Assembly (NCBI GenBank): GCA_036250195.1
Contig: JAVHZZ010000012.1
Location: 88,864,591 to 88,928,590, forward strand
DNA from: Mixophyes australis
Lineage: Eukaryota > Chordata > Amphibia > Anura > Limnodynastidae
Length of the DNA stretch: 64,000 nt
Direction of reading: 5' to 3'
Numbering within the stretch: the first letter of the stretch is position 1; every line of letters starts with the position of its first letter. Of the stretch, positions 1-10,574 are shown piece after piece. Both the position numbers and the translations under genes were made by a program. The notes beneath the pieces are model-generated. The model was not told the DNA's origin. It was given only the letters and a program-made list of their open reading frames with translations, and searched no databases.

Positions 1-397
1 CTGGCACAATACAAAGTACATGAGCGCACCTACACTACATTCAGCATGAAAAGTATTGGAGATTAGAGATGTTGTATGTTACTTATAATGTATGTATACT
101 TAGGACAATTGTAGGAAAATACCTTTGATATGGTATTTTATGTACTTAGACAACACAATGTTTTATTATACCCATTTTGATTGCTTGTTTGCCACAACAA
201 TATAAAAATAAATGTATTGCCTATTTTTAATTTAAATGAATGAAATAAACTGTGTTTGCAGTATTTGAAGTATTGCAGCAGCCTTGTTTCATATCCAATT
301 GCTTTTATCCTGTGGAATTTTGTGATGTGTAACAAGATGAGATTTCTGTGCAAAACATTCCTCACACTCAGATCATGGACATGGTTTTAATACTTTT
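1..397 (-). pseudogene. tail and 3' UTR of a decayed C2H2 zinc-finger gene
   Basis: Read on the minus strand, about 1-300 matches the 3' UTR of the zinc-finger gene at 46-51 kb (50863 to about 51240), so the two are inverted paralogues. About 300-392 encodes one remnant finger (SECEECFAQKSHLVTHHKIP) and a short tail ending in TGA. The finger is dead: its first zinc-ligand Cys codon is a TGA at 373-375, and the last His position reads Pro. The remnant is cut at about 397 by the 3' end of an L1. The region just beyond the L1 (16210 onward) does not continue as fingers, so the rest of the coding exon is lost or lies outside what I can recognise. The window begins inside the 3' UTR. Confidence 0.8.
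383..397. repeat. L1 target-site duplication, left copy
   Basis: The 15-mer GGTTTTAATACTTTT here is repeated exactly at 16195-16209, on the far side of the minus-strand L1. The T-run that follows (to about 418) is the complement of the L1 poly(A) tail. Confidence 0.85.
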
Positions 398-679
398 TTT
401 TTTTTTTTTTAAATTCTTTTTTTTTATTGAAAAGAAAATTAAACAGCTTTTACAAATATATCTGTTTTGAATTGAACGATGCATTAAAGTCATTAATAAA
501 CATTGCATAGATAACAGTTACACGAATGAGGTGTGTCATTGCACCAGTATAAAAAAACAAAGTACCATTTAGTATACTATAATACATCATGTAGGGATGG
601 GGGAAAGGTCAAGAGGAATACAGACAGGGAAGGAGGGATAGATCAGAGATGAGAGAGAGGGGAAAGGGGGGGGGGGGGT

Positions 680-3600
680 TCACCTATTCCACTGAGAATA
701 TAGTGGCGAATCCTTAAATTCAAGCCACTTGAACCATATATAGTAATACTCCCTATATTTGTCTCTTGATGAATAGAGTAAGTCATCCATTATTCTGTAG
801 GATTCTAGACGGGCAAACCATTCTTTGATGGTAGGAATATTCTGTGATCTCCAATGCACCGGGATCACGGCCTTTGCCACGTTGCTAAGGTTTTTAATTG
901 TTGATTTTTTATATTTTGAGATGGTCAATTTATTAAGATTCAATAACCAGTATTTGGGGCAATTAGGTGGTTCAACGCCCATTATTTCTTTTGAAATCAA
1001 AAGAACTGCGTCCCAAAAAGTTCTAAGAGCTATGCACTCCCACCATATATGCAACGGAGTACCTGGTGCCGACATACATCGCCAACACATGTTTGACATC
1101 CCAGGCACCATCTTAGCCAGCAGGTTAGGGCATCTATACCACCTAGTCAAAATTTTATATTGTGTCTCCACCACCCGTACACTGACCGAGCTTGACTGAG
1201 TGCGTAAGAGGATATTTTTCCAATCTTGCTCAGGTATCTTGCAAGCCAGCTCCCTTTCCCACTCTCTAATGAAGGTAGGTTGTTTGTTATAAGCATGTTC
1301 AATGAGAATACTGTAAATGAGAGACAAAGTATGATTAGGATATAATGCAGTGGTACATATAGATTCAAACTGGGTAAGCGACCTCCCCACCGACTCTCGG
1401 ACCTCCGAAGACCCCAGAAAATGGCGGAGCTGTATATATCGCCAAATCTCCGCATTTGGTAGTTCCCATTTAGCTTGGAGAATGGTGAAGGGTAAGACCC
1501 CAGACGCGTCCACCAGCTGGCCAGCCCTGCGGAGTCCTGCCCCAATCCAACATCTGAATGTCTGTCTAGTAAGTCCTGGAGGAAACTCTGGATTGTCAAA
1601 TATCGGGGTCAAAGGCGAGTGTCGTGAGGAAATATGAGGGGCCGCGCGTAATTTGGCCCATCTAGCTAGGGTTGGCAAAACAGTCGGGTGGATGATTTTA
1701 GGGAGTGAGTGTAGCCATGGTGAGAACTTAAGGGCCTTGCCTGCGACGTAACTCTCTATCCAGACCCACTGCTTGTCCAGTCTCTGCCTTGTCCAGTCCA
1801 CCACTCTATTTAGTATGACCGCATCGTAGTATAACGCAAAGTTGGGTAGTTGTAGCCCCCCAGCGTGTTTCCGCATATATAAAATGTCATGTTTAAAACG
1901 TGGGCGCCTCCCATTCCAAACAAAATCCCTAACTGCTTTATGTAGCGTCTTGAACCAGGAGGTGGGAAGGTGTATAGGGAGAGTTTGAAGCAAGTAGAGA
2001 ATCCGTGGTAATACATTCATCTTGACCACGTTGACTCTGCCTATCAGAGAGAAGCCTTTTGGACACCAGTTTTTCAGGTCTCTACTAATTGTATTGGTGA
2101 TGGGGATAAAATTGTCCTCAAAAATCTTTTTGTTATCCTTATTGATAAACACCCCCAGATATTTAAGTCGTGAGGAATGCCACGTGAATGAGAATGCTGG
2201 CTTCAGGCCTTCAACCACTGCCTCGGGCGCAGAGATGTTGAGTGCTACCGATTTTGAATAGTTTATTTTTAAAGCCAGACAACTCGCCAAACTGCTGAAA
2301 TTCTGACACTAAGTTAGGAATTGAAACCACAGGATTAGTGAGGATTGCCAGGAGGTCATCCGCGAAAAGTGCCAATTTAAAGCTTTTGTCTTCTAACCGT
2401 AGACCAGAGATATCAGGGTTTGCCCGGATGGATCGAGCCAATGCTTCCATACACAAGATAAAGATCAACGGAGACAGGGGGCATCCCTGTCTGGTACCGT
2501 TGGATATTACAATGGGTTCTGATAGTTCCCCGTTAACACGGACTCTTGCCGTTGGTTTCATATATAAAGCCTCTATTCGGGCCATACTCAAAGGGCCTAA
2601 ACCCAGATGACTAAGGACCCCCCTCATAAATTCCCAGTACACTCGATCAAACGCCTTTTCGGCATCTGTGGATAGTAAAACCGTAGGGATGTTGGCGGTG
2701 TGTGCGTATTGTACCAAATTAATTATCTTAGTGGTATTGTCCCTTGCCTCCCTTCCCGGAACAAACCCCACCTGATCAGAATGAATGATTTGGGTCAGAT
2801 ATGGTTTTAATCTATTTGCAATCAGTTTAGCGTAAAGTTTAATGTCCCCATTAAGTAGAGAGATGGGCCTATAACTAGCACATGAAGCTGGATCTTTCCC
2901 TTCTTTTGGCAATACAGTAATCTGGGCAGCTAGTGTTTGAGGGGAAAAGTGTTTCTGGGCAGAGACAGAGTTAAAGGCCTGCAGCAAAAGAGGTACTAAT
3001 TGTGTTTTGAAAGTTTTGTAGTAAAGAGTGGTAAAACCGTCCGGCCCCGGGCTCTTCCCTGATGGCGTCGTCTTGATCGCCTCCTCTAGTTCCTCAGTCG
3101 TAAAGGGTTCTTCTAACAGTTGTACAGAATCCTCATCTAGCGTGGGAAAATCTATGCGTTCAAGGTATTCTGCTATGCGGGTCTGTTTGGTCGGGAGGCT
3201 AGATGTGTTAGATGTGTCAAACAGATTATAAAGCTTGGTGTAATAGTCCCGGAACGCCCCAGCGATATCAGAAGTGTGAACTAGTGTGGACCCTGCGTCT
3301 GTCTTGATCTGGGGAACATATAGTTGAGCTCTCTGTTTGCGCAGAGCACGGGCCAGAAGCTTCCCTGGCTTATCTCCCCACTGATAAAATTGGTTCTGAC
3401 ATCTACGGAGGTCATATTTAATCTTATCTGACATTAGTTGATTTAAGGCCTTCCTGGTTTCTGTCAGTTCTGTCATAACAGAGGGATCCAGGTCTGATTT
3501 GTGTCGCGTTTCAAGTGTCTTTATTATTTCTAGGAGCGAGTCCCTATGGACAATTTTTTCTCGCTTTCTAACCGCACCCATTTGAATAAGTTTACCCCGT

Positions 3601-4230
3601 ATAACGCATTTATGAGCTTCCCATAAGGAAATCTTCGAAATGTCGGGTGTGTCGTTGGTTTGGACATAATCCGTGATGGCCTCTTCTATCACTGTCTTGT
3701 TATGCGCTTCTTGAATTAGGAGTTCGTTTAGTCTCCAGGTGAAAGGTCTCTTAACTGTCTTAGAAATAGAGAGCGTCAGGTACACCGGCGCGTGATCTAA
3801 CCATGTGATCTGGCCTATAGCTACCTCTGAAATCAGGGGCAAATGGTTATGGGTAAGGAAGAAATAGTCCAGTCTCGAATACGTGTTATGTGGGTGCGAG
3901 AAGAAAGTATAGTCACGGTCTGTGGGATGTTTAAGACGCCACGCGTCAACCAGCTGGTGTTCGTGCATAGTACGTCTCACCCTTCGATACAGCTTACCGG
4001 CCAGTCTAGCGGATCCCGAAGATGAGTCCGTCGGAGGATGTAGAACCCAGTTGAAATCTCCGCCCATTACAGTGATGCCCTTCTTTATCGATTCCACTTT
4101 GTCCAGAAGCTTTTCTAGAAATACAGGTTGATTAGAGTTTGGACCATAAATATTAACAAAGGTATACATTTGGGTGGATATCATACATGTCACTGCCAAA
4201 CCTCTGCCTTCCTGTAATGTATGTGTGTCT
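680..4230 (-). pseudogene. L1 ORF2, main part (endonuclease end, RT, C-terminal Cys motif)
   Basis: This is the downstream part of the LINE ORF2 protein, which nicks target DNA and reverse-transcribes the element RNA. From the N-terminal side it shows the end of the APE-type endonuclease (VMGGDFNWVL, SRLDYFFL, WLDHAPVYL), then RT blocks (GKSPGPDGFT, YRPISLLNGD, STDAEKAFDRV, NGTRQGCPLSP, FADDLLAIL near 2340) and a C-terminal Cys-rich motif (CWRCMSAPGTPLHIWWEC near 1100). There is a one-base insertion in an A-run (minus strand) at about 2266-2272: the reading frame moves after ELSGFK and resumes as INYSKS. The stop codon is at 680-682. The frame is contiguous with 13285-13544 when ERV1 and one TSD copy are removed. 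Confidence 0.9.
4227..4230. repeat. ERV1 target-site duplication GTCT, left copy
   Basis: GTCT directly precedes the 5' LTR and is repeated at 13281-13284 directly after the 3' LTR. A 4-bp TSD fits retroviral integrase of the gamma/epsilon type. Confidence 0.85.
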
Positions 4231-4844
4231 TGTCGAAGTCAGTAAATTGGATAAAGTCATTTCAATTAAAGTCTAGCAAACTTGGTTGTCTTTGTTTGAA
4301 AAGATGCGTACGGTACGCATCGACGTACAAGGGCACGCTACGGCGTGAAAGGGCGTACGCATCCACTACACGTGGCAGCAACAGTAATTGGTCTTTTACC
4401 ATACATTCGCACAAACACGCATACTTATAAAATAGTACACATTAATGGTAGTTGCAACACATAGTCAGTTATGTCGAAATATAGTAGTATTTATATGTTA
4501 TATCAGAGTTACATGCATATTAGTGAAATACACGGAACGGGTTAAAGGAATAACATCATGAGTGGTATCATAATGAACCTTGTTACATATCCTACTGTTT
4601 GGTTCACTCTGCGAGGGAATCGCAGAGTGCATACGCAAGTTATGAATGATAGGGAATTATGAACTACTTAAGACTAAGGAATCCTGGCGGGAAGAGCAGA
4701 GCATACCCCCTGCAGAGATGACCCCCTCCTTTGGATTCCTTAGGATGAACCAGCCAATGATTGACGACCCCTTGGACATTCCTGAGACCCGGACCAATAG
4801 ATGCAAGCCATACCATCTTCATTGTATTACTGTATTTGATTGTG

Positions 4845-4852
4845 TATATAAG
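4845..4852 (+). promoter_or_regulatory. TATA box of ERV1 5' LTR
   Basis: TATATAAG is followed by GCAGCAGC and lies about 150 bp upstream of AATAAA, the usual spacing for a retroviral LTR. The same site in the 3' LTR is 13057-13064. Confidence 0.65.
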
Positions 4853-4992
4853 CAGCAGCTTGTGATCCAGAGTGCAGACATCTTGTCCCCAGACTTCAGG
4901 ATTGAATGACTGCACTGGATCCAGAGCGCCTGCGATAAGTAACGGCTGTATTTACTATTACTTCGCTTGAGCATATTTTTCCACTTATTGCG

Positions 4993-4998
4993 AATAAA
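4993..4998 (+). terminator. polyadenylation signal in ERV1 5' LTR
   Basis: AATAAA with T/G-rich sequence (TCTTTGTGCTTTGG) just downstream; the equivalent 3' LTR site is 13205-13210. Confidence 0.6.
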
Positions 4999-5070
4999 TC
5001 TTTGTGCTTTGGAAACACAAATCGAGGTTCGACAATCGTTATTGGTTAGCGACGATACGCACATAACAAT

Positions 5071-5088
5071 TGGGGGCTTGTGAGCTTT
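5071..5088 (+). promoter_or_regulatory. ERV1 primer-binding site, tRNA-Pro-like
   Basis: Two bases after the LTR comes TGGGGGCTTGTGAGCTTT. Its first 11 bases match the tRNA-Pro type binding site except for one base; the rest does not match well. The tRNA assignment is therefore tentative. ERV2 has a related site next to its own 5' LTR (about 43620-43638, minus strand). Confidence 0.5.
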
Positions 5089-6081
5089 GGAGGTTTCGTT
5101 GCCGATGATACGCAAGACCAACGGATTTCGGTTCCTCAACAAAGGGTGGAGACGCGTCATAAACGGGTAAGAACGCATGGTGTTCAAAACCTGAATTTTA
5201 CTCTGTGTTGCGAAACCGAATGTCCGTTTTGCATTATCTAGGGCACGCTAACTAGAACCTAGGGACAAAAGAGAAAACTGTTTCTTTTTTCTGTCATTGT
5301 GCGTTTTAACTGTATTGCATTGTTTAGCGTATGTGTACTTCCTGCTGTGCGTACGCGAACTTCCGGTAAACTTGCCACGTGGTTAAACAATAGTTTTGAT
5401 AGTTATTATACATGCATAGTATAATTACTTGTGAAAGCCTCTGAGACATTATTACTATTGTTGGGAACTTTTGATTTTCTGCGCAGAAAAGGTGTATAGT
5501 GTGTGATGTTGTAACGTAGATACACTGTTTTATTGTTGAGGTGCTCAGTTGCTGTCTGACGAGGCGGATTGCCCAACTGAAGGACGGTATACAGGGCAGG
5601 TATACCGAATGCGAAAACTGGGTTTTCGCAAAGCGCTACCAATAGATCGCAAGGTTTGCTAATAATTAGTATTGGTAGGCAGTGCGATCCGGTCGCACCA
5701 TTAGTGCGAATTGGTGAAGCAGCTAGGAGGAATTATACTGGAAAGGCAGGTTGATTGTATCGACTTTGCGCTCCCAGCGATAATAAACTCAGCAGATTTT
5801 TGTGGTTGAGCCAGGGTATCGAGTAGCTGATAGCCCTTGGGGCCCACAGTGATATTTCTGTAATAGGGACCCTCGCCAGGGGCGAGAAAAGCGAGTGAGC
5901 GCGGCTAAAGGAAATACGTTCACCGAGCATTATAGATCTCTAGCGGTGAGTATAGCAACAGAGTTGAAATTATTAGGTGGAAAGAACAGAGCATTGCGGT
6001 GTGTCTGTATTTCACATTTGGCCGGAAGGAACAGAGCATTGCGGTGTGTCTGTGTTCCGGGTAGAAGGTGTATTGTTCAAC
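5089..6081 (+). other. ERV1 untranslated leader
   Basis: About 1 kb between the primer-binding site and the first gag ATG. It contains a 30-bp imperfect direct repeat (5979-6008 and 6024-6053). A packaging signal and splice donor are expected here, but I could not pick them out. Parts of this leader are found again, displaced, at 31977-32245 in ERV2. Confidence 0.6.
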
Positions 6082-6396
6082 ATGGGTGCTAAGCATACGC
6101 TAGAGATGGTCAGTGTACTGCCTAAGGAAGGCCCTATTGGTTCAGCGAGGTTTCTCATGTGTAAGAAATATGGTGCATATGCAACTGTGTATTGTGACAC
6201 GTGGGTCGGGATGACCAAAGATTGTGATAGGCCTTTCCCAACAATAGGGAGTTTTAATGCAGAGGTACTAAATACTGTAAAAGATAAAATATGGTTGATC
6301 AAGTCAACGAAAAAGAGAAATAGACATAATGATTGTTTAAAATTGTGGCAAATGGAAGGTAACACGTGGCAGAGCAGCGAATGCAAACAGCTATAA
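6082..6396 (+). pseudogene. gag: ERV1 gag, N-terminal (matrix-like) fragment
   Basis: Begins MGAKHTLEM, with a glycine after the initiator Met as in N-myristoylated retroviral matrix proteins, and runs 104 residues to a TAA. ERV2 has the same N-terminal frame (minus strand, 42404-42700) and continues past this point into a Lys/Ala/Pro-rich stretch. ERV1 leaves that common sequence at about 6397, where its internal gag deletion begins, and the following gag piece is in another frame. The product would be a truncated matrix without capsid. Confidence 0.75.
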
Positions 6397-6890
6397 CAGC
6401 GATCGCACGATTTTCTGGGATATCCAACATAAGTGAGGACCCACATCACAGAGAAGTAGCTGTAGGGGTACTGATGGATGGCCTTAGGGAAAATTTAAAG
6501 ACGAGAGTACAAACCACATTACCTAATTGGAGAGGCGTCACGGTAGACTTCCTTAGGGAGTCTGCTGTGGAGCATGACAAGAACCTTTTTAGAAAAAGGG
6601 AAGAGAAAAGTGATAAGTTAATGACGGTAAGTATACAGGCTCTAGAAGGGGTGCACACACGACCACCAGCATACAACCCATATAACAGGAAACCTAAAGT
6701 GATCAGGTGTTTCAACTGTAACGAGGAAGGACATTACAGGAGAGATTGTAATAAAGAAAGACTCAATACACATAGGGGTGGGTCACATAGATATCCTCCA
6801 AGAAAGGATTCATATAGACTAGAAGACTCACATCTACCCGCGCATATTACGGCAGCAAATGCTGCGCGGGAAATCAATAGTCAGCGCTAG
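6397..6890 (+). pseudogene. gag: ERV1 gag, C-terminal capsid plus nucleocapsid fragment
   Basis: The open frame includes the first in-frame ATG at 6366 and ends at UAG 6888-6890. It reads as the end of a capsid (ISEDPHHREVAVGVLMDGL, then VTVDFLRESAVEHDKNLF) and a basic nucleocapsid with a single CCHC knuckle, CFNCNEEGHYRRDC, at about 6708-6750. Most of the capsid is missing, and this piece is not in frame with the matrix fragment. It shares its frame with pol: the only barrier is the UAG. Confidence 0.8.
6888..6890 (+). promoter_or_regulatory. in-frame UAG between gag and pol (readthrough site)
   Basis: The gag frame (phase of 6366) and pol frame (phase of 6957) are the same. A single TAG followed by GGG separates them, and 6891-6956 is open. 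Gammaretroviruses and relatives make Gag-Pol by suppressing such a UAG, helped by a downstream pseudoknot. The pseudoknot has not been folded here. Confidence 0.75.
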
Positions 6891-9800
6891 GGGTCAGGTC
6901 ATACCTGTAGTCTACAGCCAGTAAGGTTAACTGAGAGTCAGAGTGAAGAACCAACAATGATAGTTGACATAGCTGGCAGGAAACAAACTTTTCTTGTAGA
7001 TACAGGGGCGGCCCGATCTGTGATAACCTCTCCTTTCAATCTACAGGTGACCAGCAAAACTATTCCAGCTATGGGGGTGATGGGAAAAGTGTTACATTAT
7101 CCTCTAACTAAACCCGCCGAAGTTACTATCGGGCCTCTGCATACTAAGCATTCGTTTCTCTTGGCTGCAGCGGCTCCTACTAACTTGCTAGGGAGAGACT
7201 TGTTATGTAAAATGGGATGTGTCATATACTGTACTTCAGATGGTGTGTTCCTAGATATACCCGAGAAGGTTGCACATGAGGTACAGGACATATTGGACAC
7301 CCCTCAAAGGTTAATGTTACACTCTCCTGTTATAGAACAAAGTCCATCTCAAGTAAAGGGGATGTTGCTGGAAATACCAGGTTCCCTATGGACCAGAGAT
7401 GGACAGGACACTGGACTGATGGCAAACGTAGCCCCTGTCATGGTCAATCTAAAAAGTGGTAGGATAGCTCCAAAAATCCCACAGTATCCATTAAAACCGG
7501 AGGTGGAACTAGGGGTATATCCTGTTATTGAGAGGCTGTTACAACAAGGGATTTTAATTCGTACAGCCAGTACAGCAAATAGTCCCATTTTCCCTGTGAA
7601 GAAGAGTGGGGGGAGGGGCTATAGATTAGTCCAGGACTTAAGGGGAATTAACAAAGTTGTTGAGAGCCAATTCCCCGTAGTGCCGAATCCAACTGTCATC
7701 CTCATGCAGATTCCACCGTCTGCCAGTCATTTTACTGTCATTGATCTATGTTCTGCTTTCTTCTCAGTCCCTCTTCACCCTGACTGCCAATACCTTTTTG
7801 CATTCTCCTACAGGGGAGTGCAATACACATGGACCAGACTACCCCAGGGGTTCATTGACAGCCCCAGTATTTTCTCCCAAGCCTTACATGACTGTTTGCA
7901 ATCCTTTCAACCCCACAATGGGTCTGTTCTAATTCAATATGTGGACGATTTGTTGTTGTGCTCTGATTCTTTTATGTCATGTTTACATGATACTAAATTG
8001 TTGTTGCTTCATCTTTCACAAACAGGGCACAAGGTGGCAAAGGATAAATTACAGCCATGTCAGACTAAGGTCAAATACTTAGGACACTGCCTCACTAAGG
8101 GGCTAAGACACCTGACAACCGACAGAATTGAGGCCATACAACACATGACCCTGCCGCAGAGCCAGAAGCAGATTCGTACTTTCTTGGGGATGTGTGGATA
8201 CTGTAGGTCCTGGATCCCAGGTTTTTCTATTCTGGCATTACTATTGCAGGAGCTAGTCTCCTCCTCAAAACCAGAACGTGTCGTACACACAGAAGAGTCA
8301 GAGCAAGCGTTCTTTAATCTTAAAGATAGTCTGACAAGAGCACCTGCATTGGGAATACCTGATTATGAAAAGCCTTTTGAGCTATTTTGTACAGAAGCTG
8401 ATGGCTGTGCAGCAGGTGTCCTCGCACAGAAACATGGTGACGCTAGTAGACCGGTAGCATACTACAGTGCACAATTAGACAATGTGGCAAGGTCACTCCC
8501 AACATGTCTCAGAAGTGTAGCAGCAACGGCCCTTCTAGTAAGTAAGAGCGAGGATGTAGTATTAGGACATAATTCAACCATCTATACACCCCATGCTGTA
8601 TCAGCTCTGTTAAATTCAGCCCAAACCAGACATGTTTCTTCAGCTAGATTCACAAAGTGGGAACTAGCCCTGATGGCACCCTCAAACATCACCATCAAAC
8701 GATGTAGCACCCTAAATCCAGCTACATACCTTCCGTATGTGTCTCAAGAGACACAAAGGGTGGGAGGTGAGAAGACCCTGGTTGATGATGAGTTAGGCAA
8801 GAATACTGACACGCATGACTGTATGGAACACCTGAATCAGACCTTTACTGCAAGGCCCGACATACGTGACACCCCCTTAGAAAATGTAGATTTTACGTTT
8901 TATACAGACGGAAGTTGCCATAGACAGACAGAGACAGGAGAGCTATGTACTGGTTACGCTGTTGTAGACGATCAGGATGTGGTAGAAGCTGAACCCCTTG
9001 GTCCACCTCACTCAGCCCAGGTGGCGGAACTAGTAGCACTAAAGAGAGCGTGTGAACTGGCAGAGGGTAAATCAGCCAATATATATACTGACTCTAGGTA
9101 CGCCTTCGGGGTAGTGCACGATTTTGGGGCCCTTTGGCGTCTTAGAAACTTTACGACAGCAGCAGGTACACCAGTGGCACACTCACAACACATAAAAGGA
9201 CTTCTGACAGCGATACAGTTACCCAGAACAGTAGCCGTCATAAAGTGCAAAGCCCATACCTTTGAAGAAGACCCAGTGTCATTGGGCAACAACAGGGCAG
9301 ACGAAGCTGCTAAATGGGCAGCAGGGCAACCTATGAGTGTATCAACCGAGACTATGATGGTTTTTCAGACATTAGACACGCAGAAATTAATTGAAATGCA
9401 AGATTTGTGTTCCCTGCAGGAGAAGGCGGTCTGGAAGGCGAAGGGATGTGGTCAAGAGTCCTCAGGACTCTGGAGGGATGGACAAGGTAAGCCTGTAGCT
9501 CCCCGAACATACTATCCAAGCCTGGCTGAAGCAGCACACGGCCTGACTCACCTGGGTAAAGAAGGTATGTGCAAACTGGTGAGAGCATACTGGTGTGCTC
9601 CCGGATTTTCCTCTCAAGCTGGTAAGAAAGCAATGTCATGTCTTACTTGTTTGAGGAAAAATGTTGGGAAAACTATTCCAACTGAGCCATCCCACATCCC
9701 TCCTACAGACGGACCTTTCCAGGTAATACAAATTGACTATATCCAACTACCACCGTGCAGGAATCTAAAGTATGTGTTAGTCTGTATTGATGTGTTTTCC

Positions 9801-10565
9801 GGTTGGGTAGAAGCATATCCGGCAGCCACTAATACTGCTGTGTTCACTGCAAAGAAAATCGTACAAGACTTTGTGTGTAGGTTCGGTATCCCTAGAATCA
9901 TTGAAAGTGATAGGGGTACCCATTTTACTGGTGATGTCTTCCAAAATATGTGTAAACTCATGGGAATCAGTAGCAGACTTTACACCCCTTACCGACCACA
10001 AGCCAGTGGTAAGGTGGAGAGAGTAAACGGTACTATCAAGAACAAACTAGGTAAGATAATGGCTGAAACTGGGTTGGCATGGCCTGAGGCTTTGCCGTTG
10101 GTCCTCCACAGCATTCTAACCACTCCTAGACCTCCTCTTAATCTGTCCCCCTTTGAGATACTGTTCGGACGACAACCTCATTTGATCGTGAGTCCACAAG
10201 ACGACTTAAAGTGTAATAATGAAGTGACTGTACAATATCTTATAAGAATGAGTAGACAGCTGAAACAACAACAACAAAAACTAAAAATGCTGTCACCTGG
10301 TATGCCAGAAACGAACTGTCATGATGTTGAACCTGGAGACTATGTTATGATCCGCAATTTCTTACGTTCAGGTTGTTTAACAGACCGTTGGGAAGGCCCG
10401 TACCAAGTGCTGCTGACCAGTACTACATCACTGAAGGTTGCAGAGAGAGACACTTGGGTCCATTCCACCCACTGCAGGAGAGTCCATAATCCGGAGAAAG
10501 CGCAAGACAAGACTCAGACCGACGACATAGAGCTGTCACTTGTGAGCCTGTTCCGGGAGACCTAA
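6891..10565 (+). CDS. pol: ERV1 pro-pol (protease, RT, RNase H, integrase)
   Basis: This is a continuous frame expressed as Gag-Pol by UAG readthrough; the first in-frame ATG is at 6957, giving 1202 residues from there. Numbered from 6957: aspartic protease motif DTGA at about residues 15-18; RT with LPQGF and YVDDLLLC at about 328; RNase H beginning FYTDGSC at about 649; integrase zinc-binding HHCC near 865-900; integrase core with Asp in IQIDYI, Asp in ESDRGTHF and Glu in KVERVNG. A C-terminal domain ends at TAA. All the catalytic motifs I looked for are present and no stop is seen. It ends 9 bases before the env frame opens. It is probably defective in practice because gag upstream is deleted. 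Confidence 0.9.
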   Translation, partial: GSGHTCSLQPVRLTESQSEEPTMIVDIAGRKQTFLVDTGAARSVITSPFNLQVTSKTIPAMGVMGKVLHYPLTKPAEVTIGPLHTKHSFLLAAAAPTNLLGRDLLCKMGCVIYCTSDGVFLDIPEKVAHEVQDILDTPQRLMLHSPVIEQSPSQVKGMLLEIPGSLWTRDGQDTGLMANVAPVMVNLKSGRIAPKIPQYPLKPEVELGVYPVIERLLQQGILIRTASTANSPIFPVKKSGGRGYRLVQDLRGINKVVESQFPVVPNPTVILMQIPPSASHFTVIDLCSAFFSVPLHPDCQYLFAFSYRGVQYTWTRLPQGFIDSPSIFSQALHDCLQSFQPHNGSVLIQYVDDLLLCSDSFMSCLHDTKLLLLHLSQTGHKVAKDKLQPCQTKVKYLGHCLTKGLRHLTTDRIEAIQHMTLPQSQKQIRTFLGMCGYCRSWIPGFSILALLLQELVSSSKPERVVHTEESEQAFFNLKDSLTRAPALGIPDYEKPFELFCTEADGCAAGVLAQKHGDASRPVAYYSAQLDNVARSLPTCLRSVAATALLVSKSEDVVLGHNSTIYTPHAVSALLNSAQTRHVSSARFTKWELALMAPSNITIKRCSTLNPATYLPYVSQETQRVGGEKTLVDDELGKNTDTHDCMEHLNQTFTARPDIRDTPLENVDFTFYTDGSCHRQTETGELCTGYAVVDDQDVVEAEPLGPPHSAQVAELVALKRACELAEGKSANIYTDSRYAFGVVHDFGALWRLRNFTTAAGTPVAHSQHIKGLLTAIQLPRTVAVIKCKAHTFEEDPVSLGNNRADEAAKWAAGQPMSVSTETMMVFQTLDTQKLIEMQDLCSLQEKAVWKAKGCGQESSGLWRDGQGKPVAPRTYYPSLAEAAHGLTHLGKEGMCKLVRAYWCAPGFSSQAGKKAMSCLTCLRKNVGKTIPTEPSHIPPTDGPFQVIQIDYIQLPPCRNLKYVLVCIDVFSGWVEAYPAATNTAVFTAKKIVQDFVCRFGIPRIIESDRGTHFTGDVFQNMCKLMGISSRLYTPYRPQASGKVERVNGTIKNKLGKIMAETGLAWPEALPLVLHSILTTPRPPLNLSPFEILFGRQPHLIVSPQDDLKCNNEVTVQYLIRMSRQLKQQQQKLKMLSPGMPETNCHDVEPGDYVMIRNFLRSGCLTDRWEGPYQVLLTSTTSLKVAERDTWVHSTHCRRVHNPEKAQDKTQTDDIELSLVSLFRET

Positions 10566-10574
10566 AGCCTGCAG

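Larger units (their letters stand above)
4231..5068 (+). repeat. ERV1 5' LTR
   Basis: An 838-bp LTR beginning TGTCGAAG and ending CATAACA. The promoter candidate is TATATAAG at 4845-4852. The polyadenylation signal AATAAA is at 4993-4998, about 150 bp downstream, which sets U3-R-U5 roughly. The 3' LTR differs at only three visible positions (near 4249, 4955 and 4991). Confidence 0.95.

Noticed and set aside
4646..4915. Frames within the 5' LTR, repeated at 12858-13127
   Set aside because: Present on both strands in both LTRs with no domain; LTR sequence of this family is non-coding.
5977..6081. In-frame extension upstream of gag as a longer Gag leader
   Set aside because: It consists largely of the 30-bp direct repeat; the MGAKH start is better supported, and ERV2 keeps that start.
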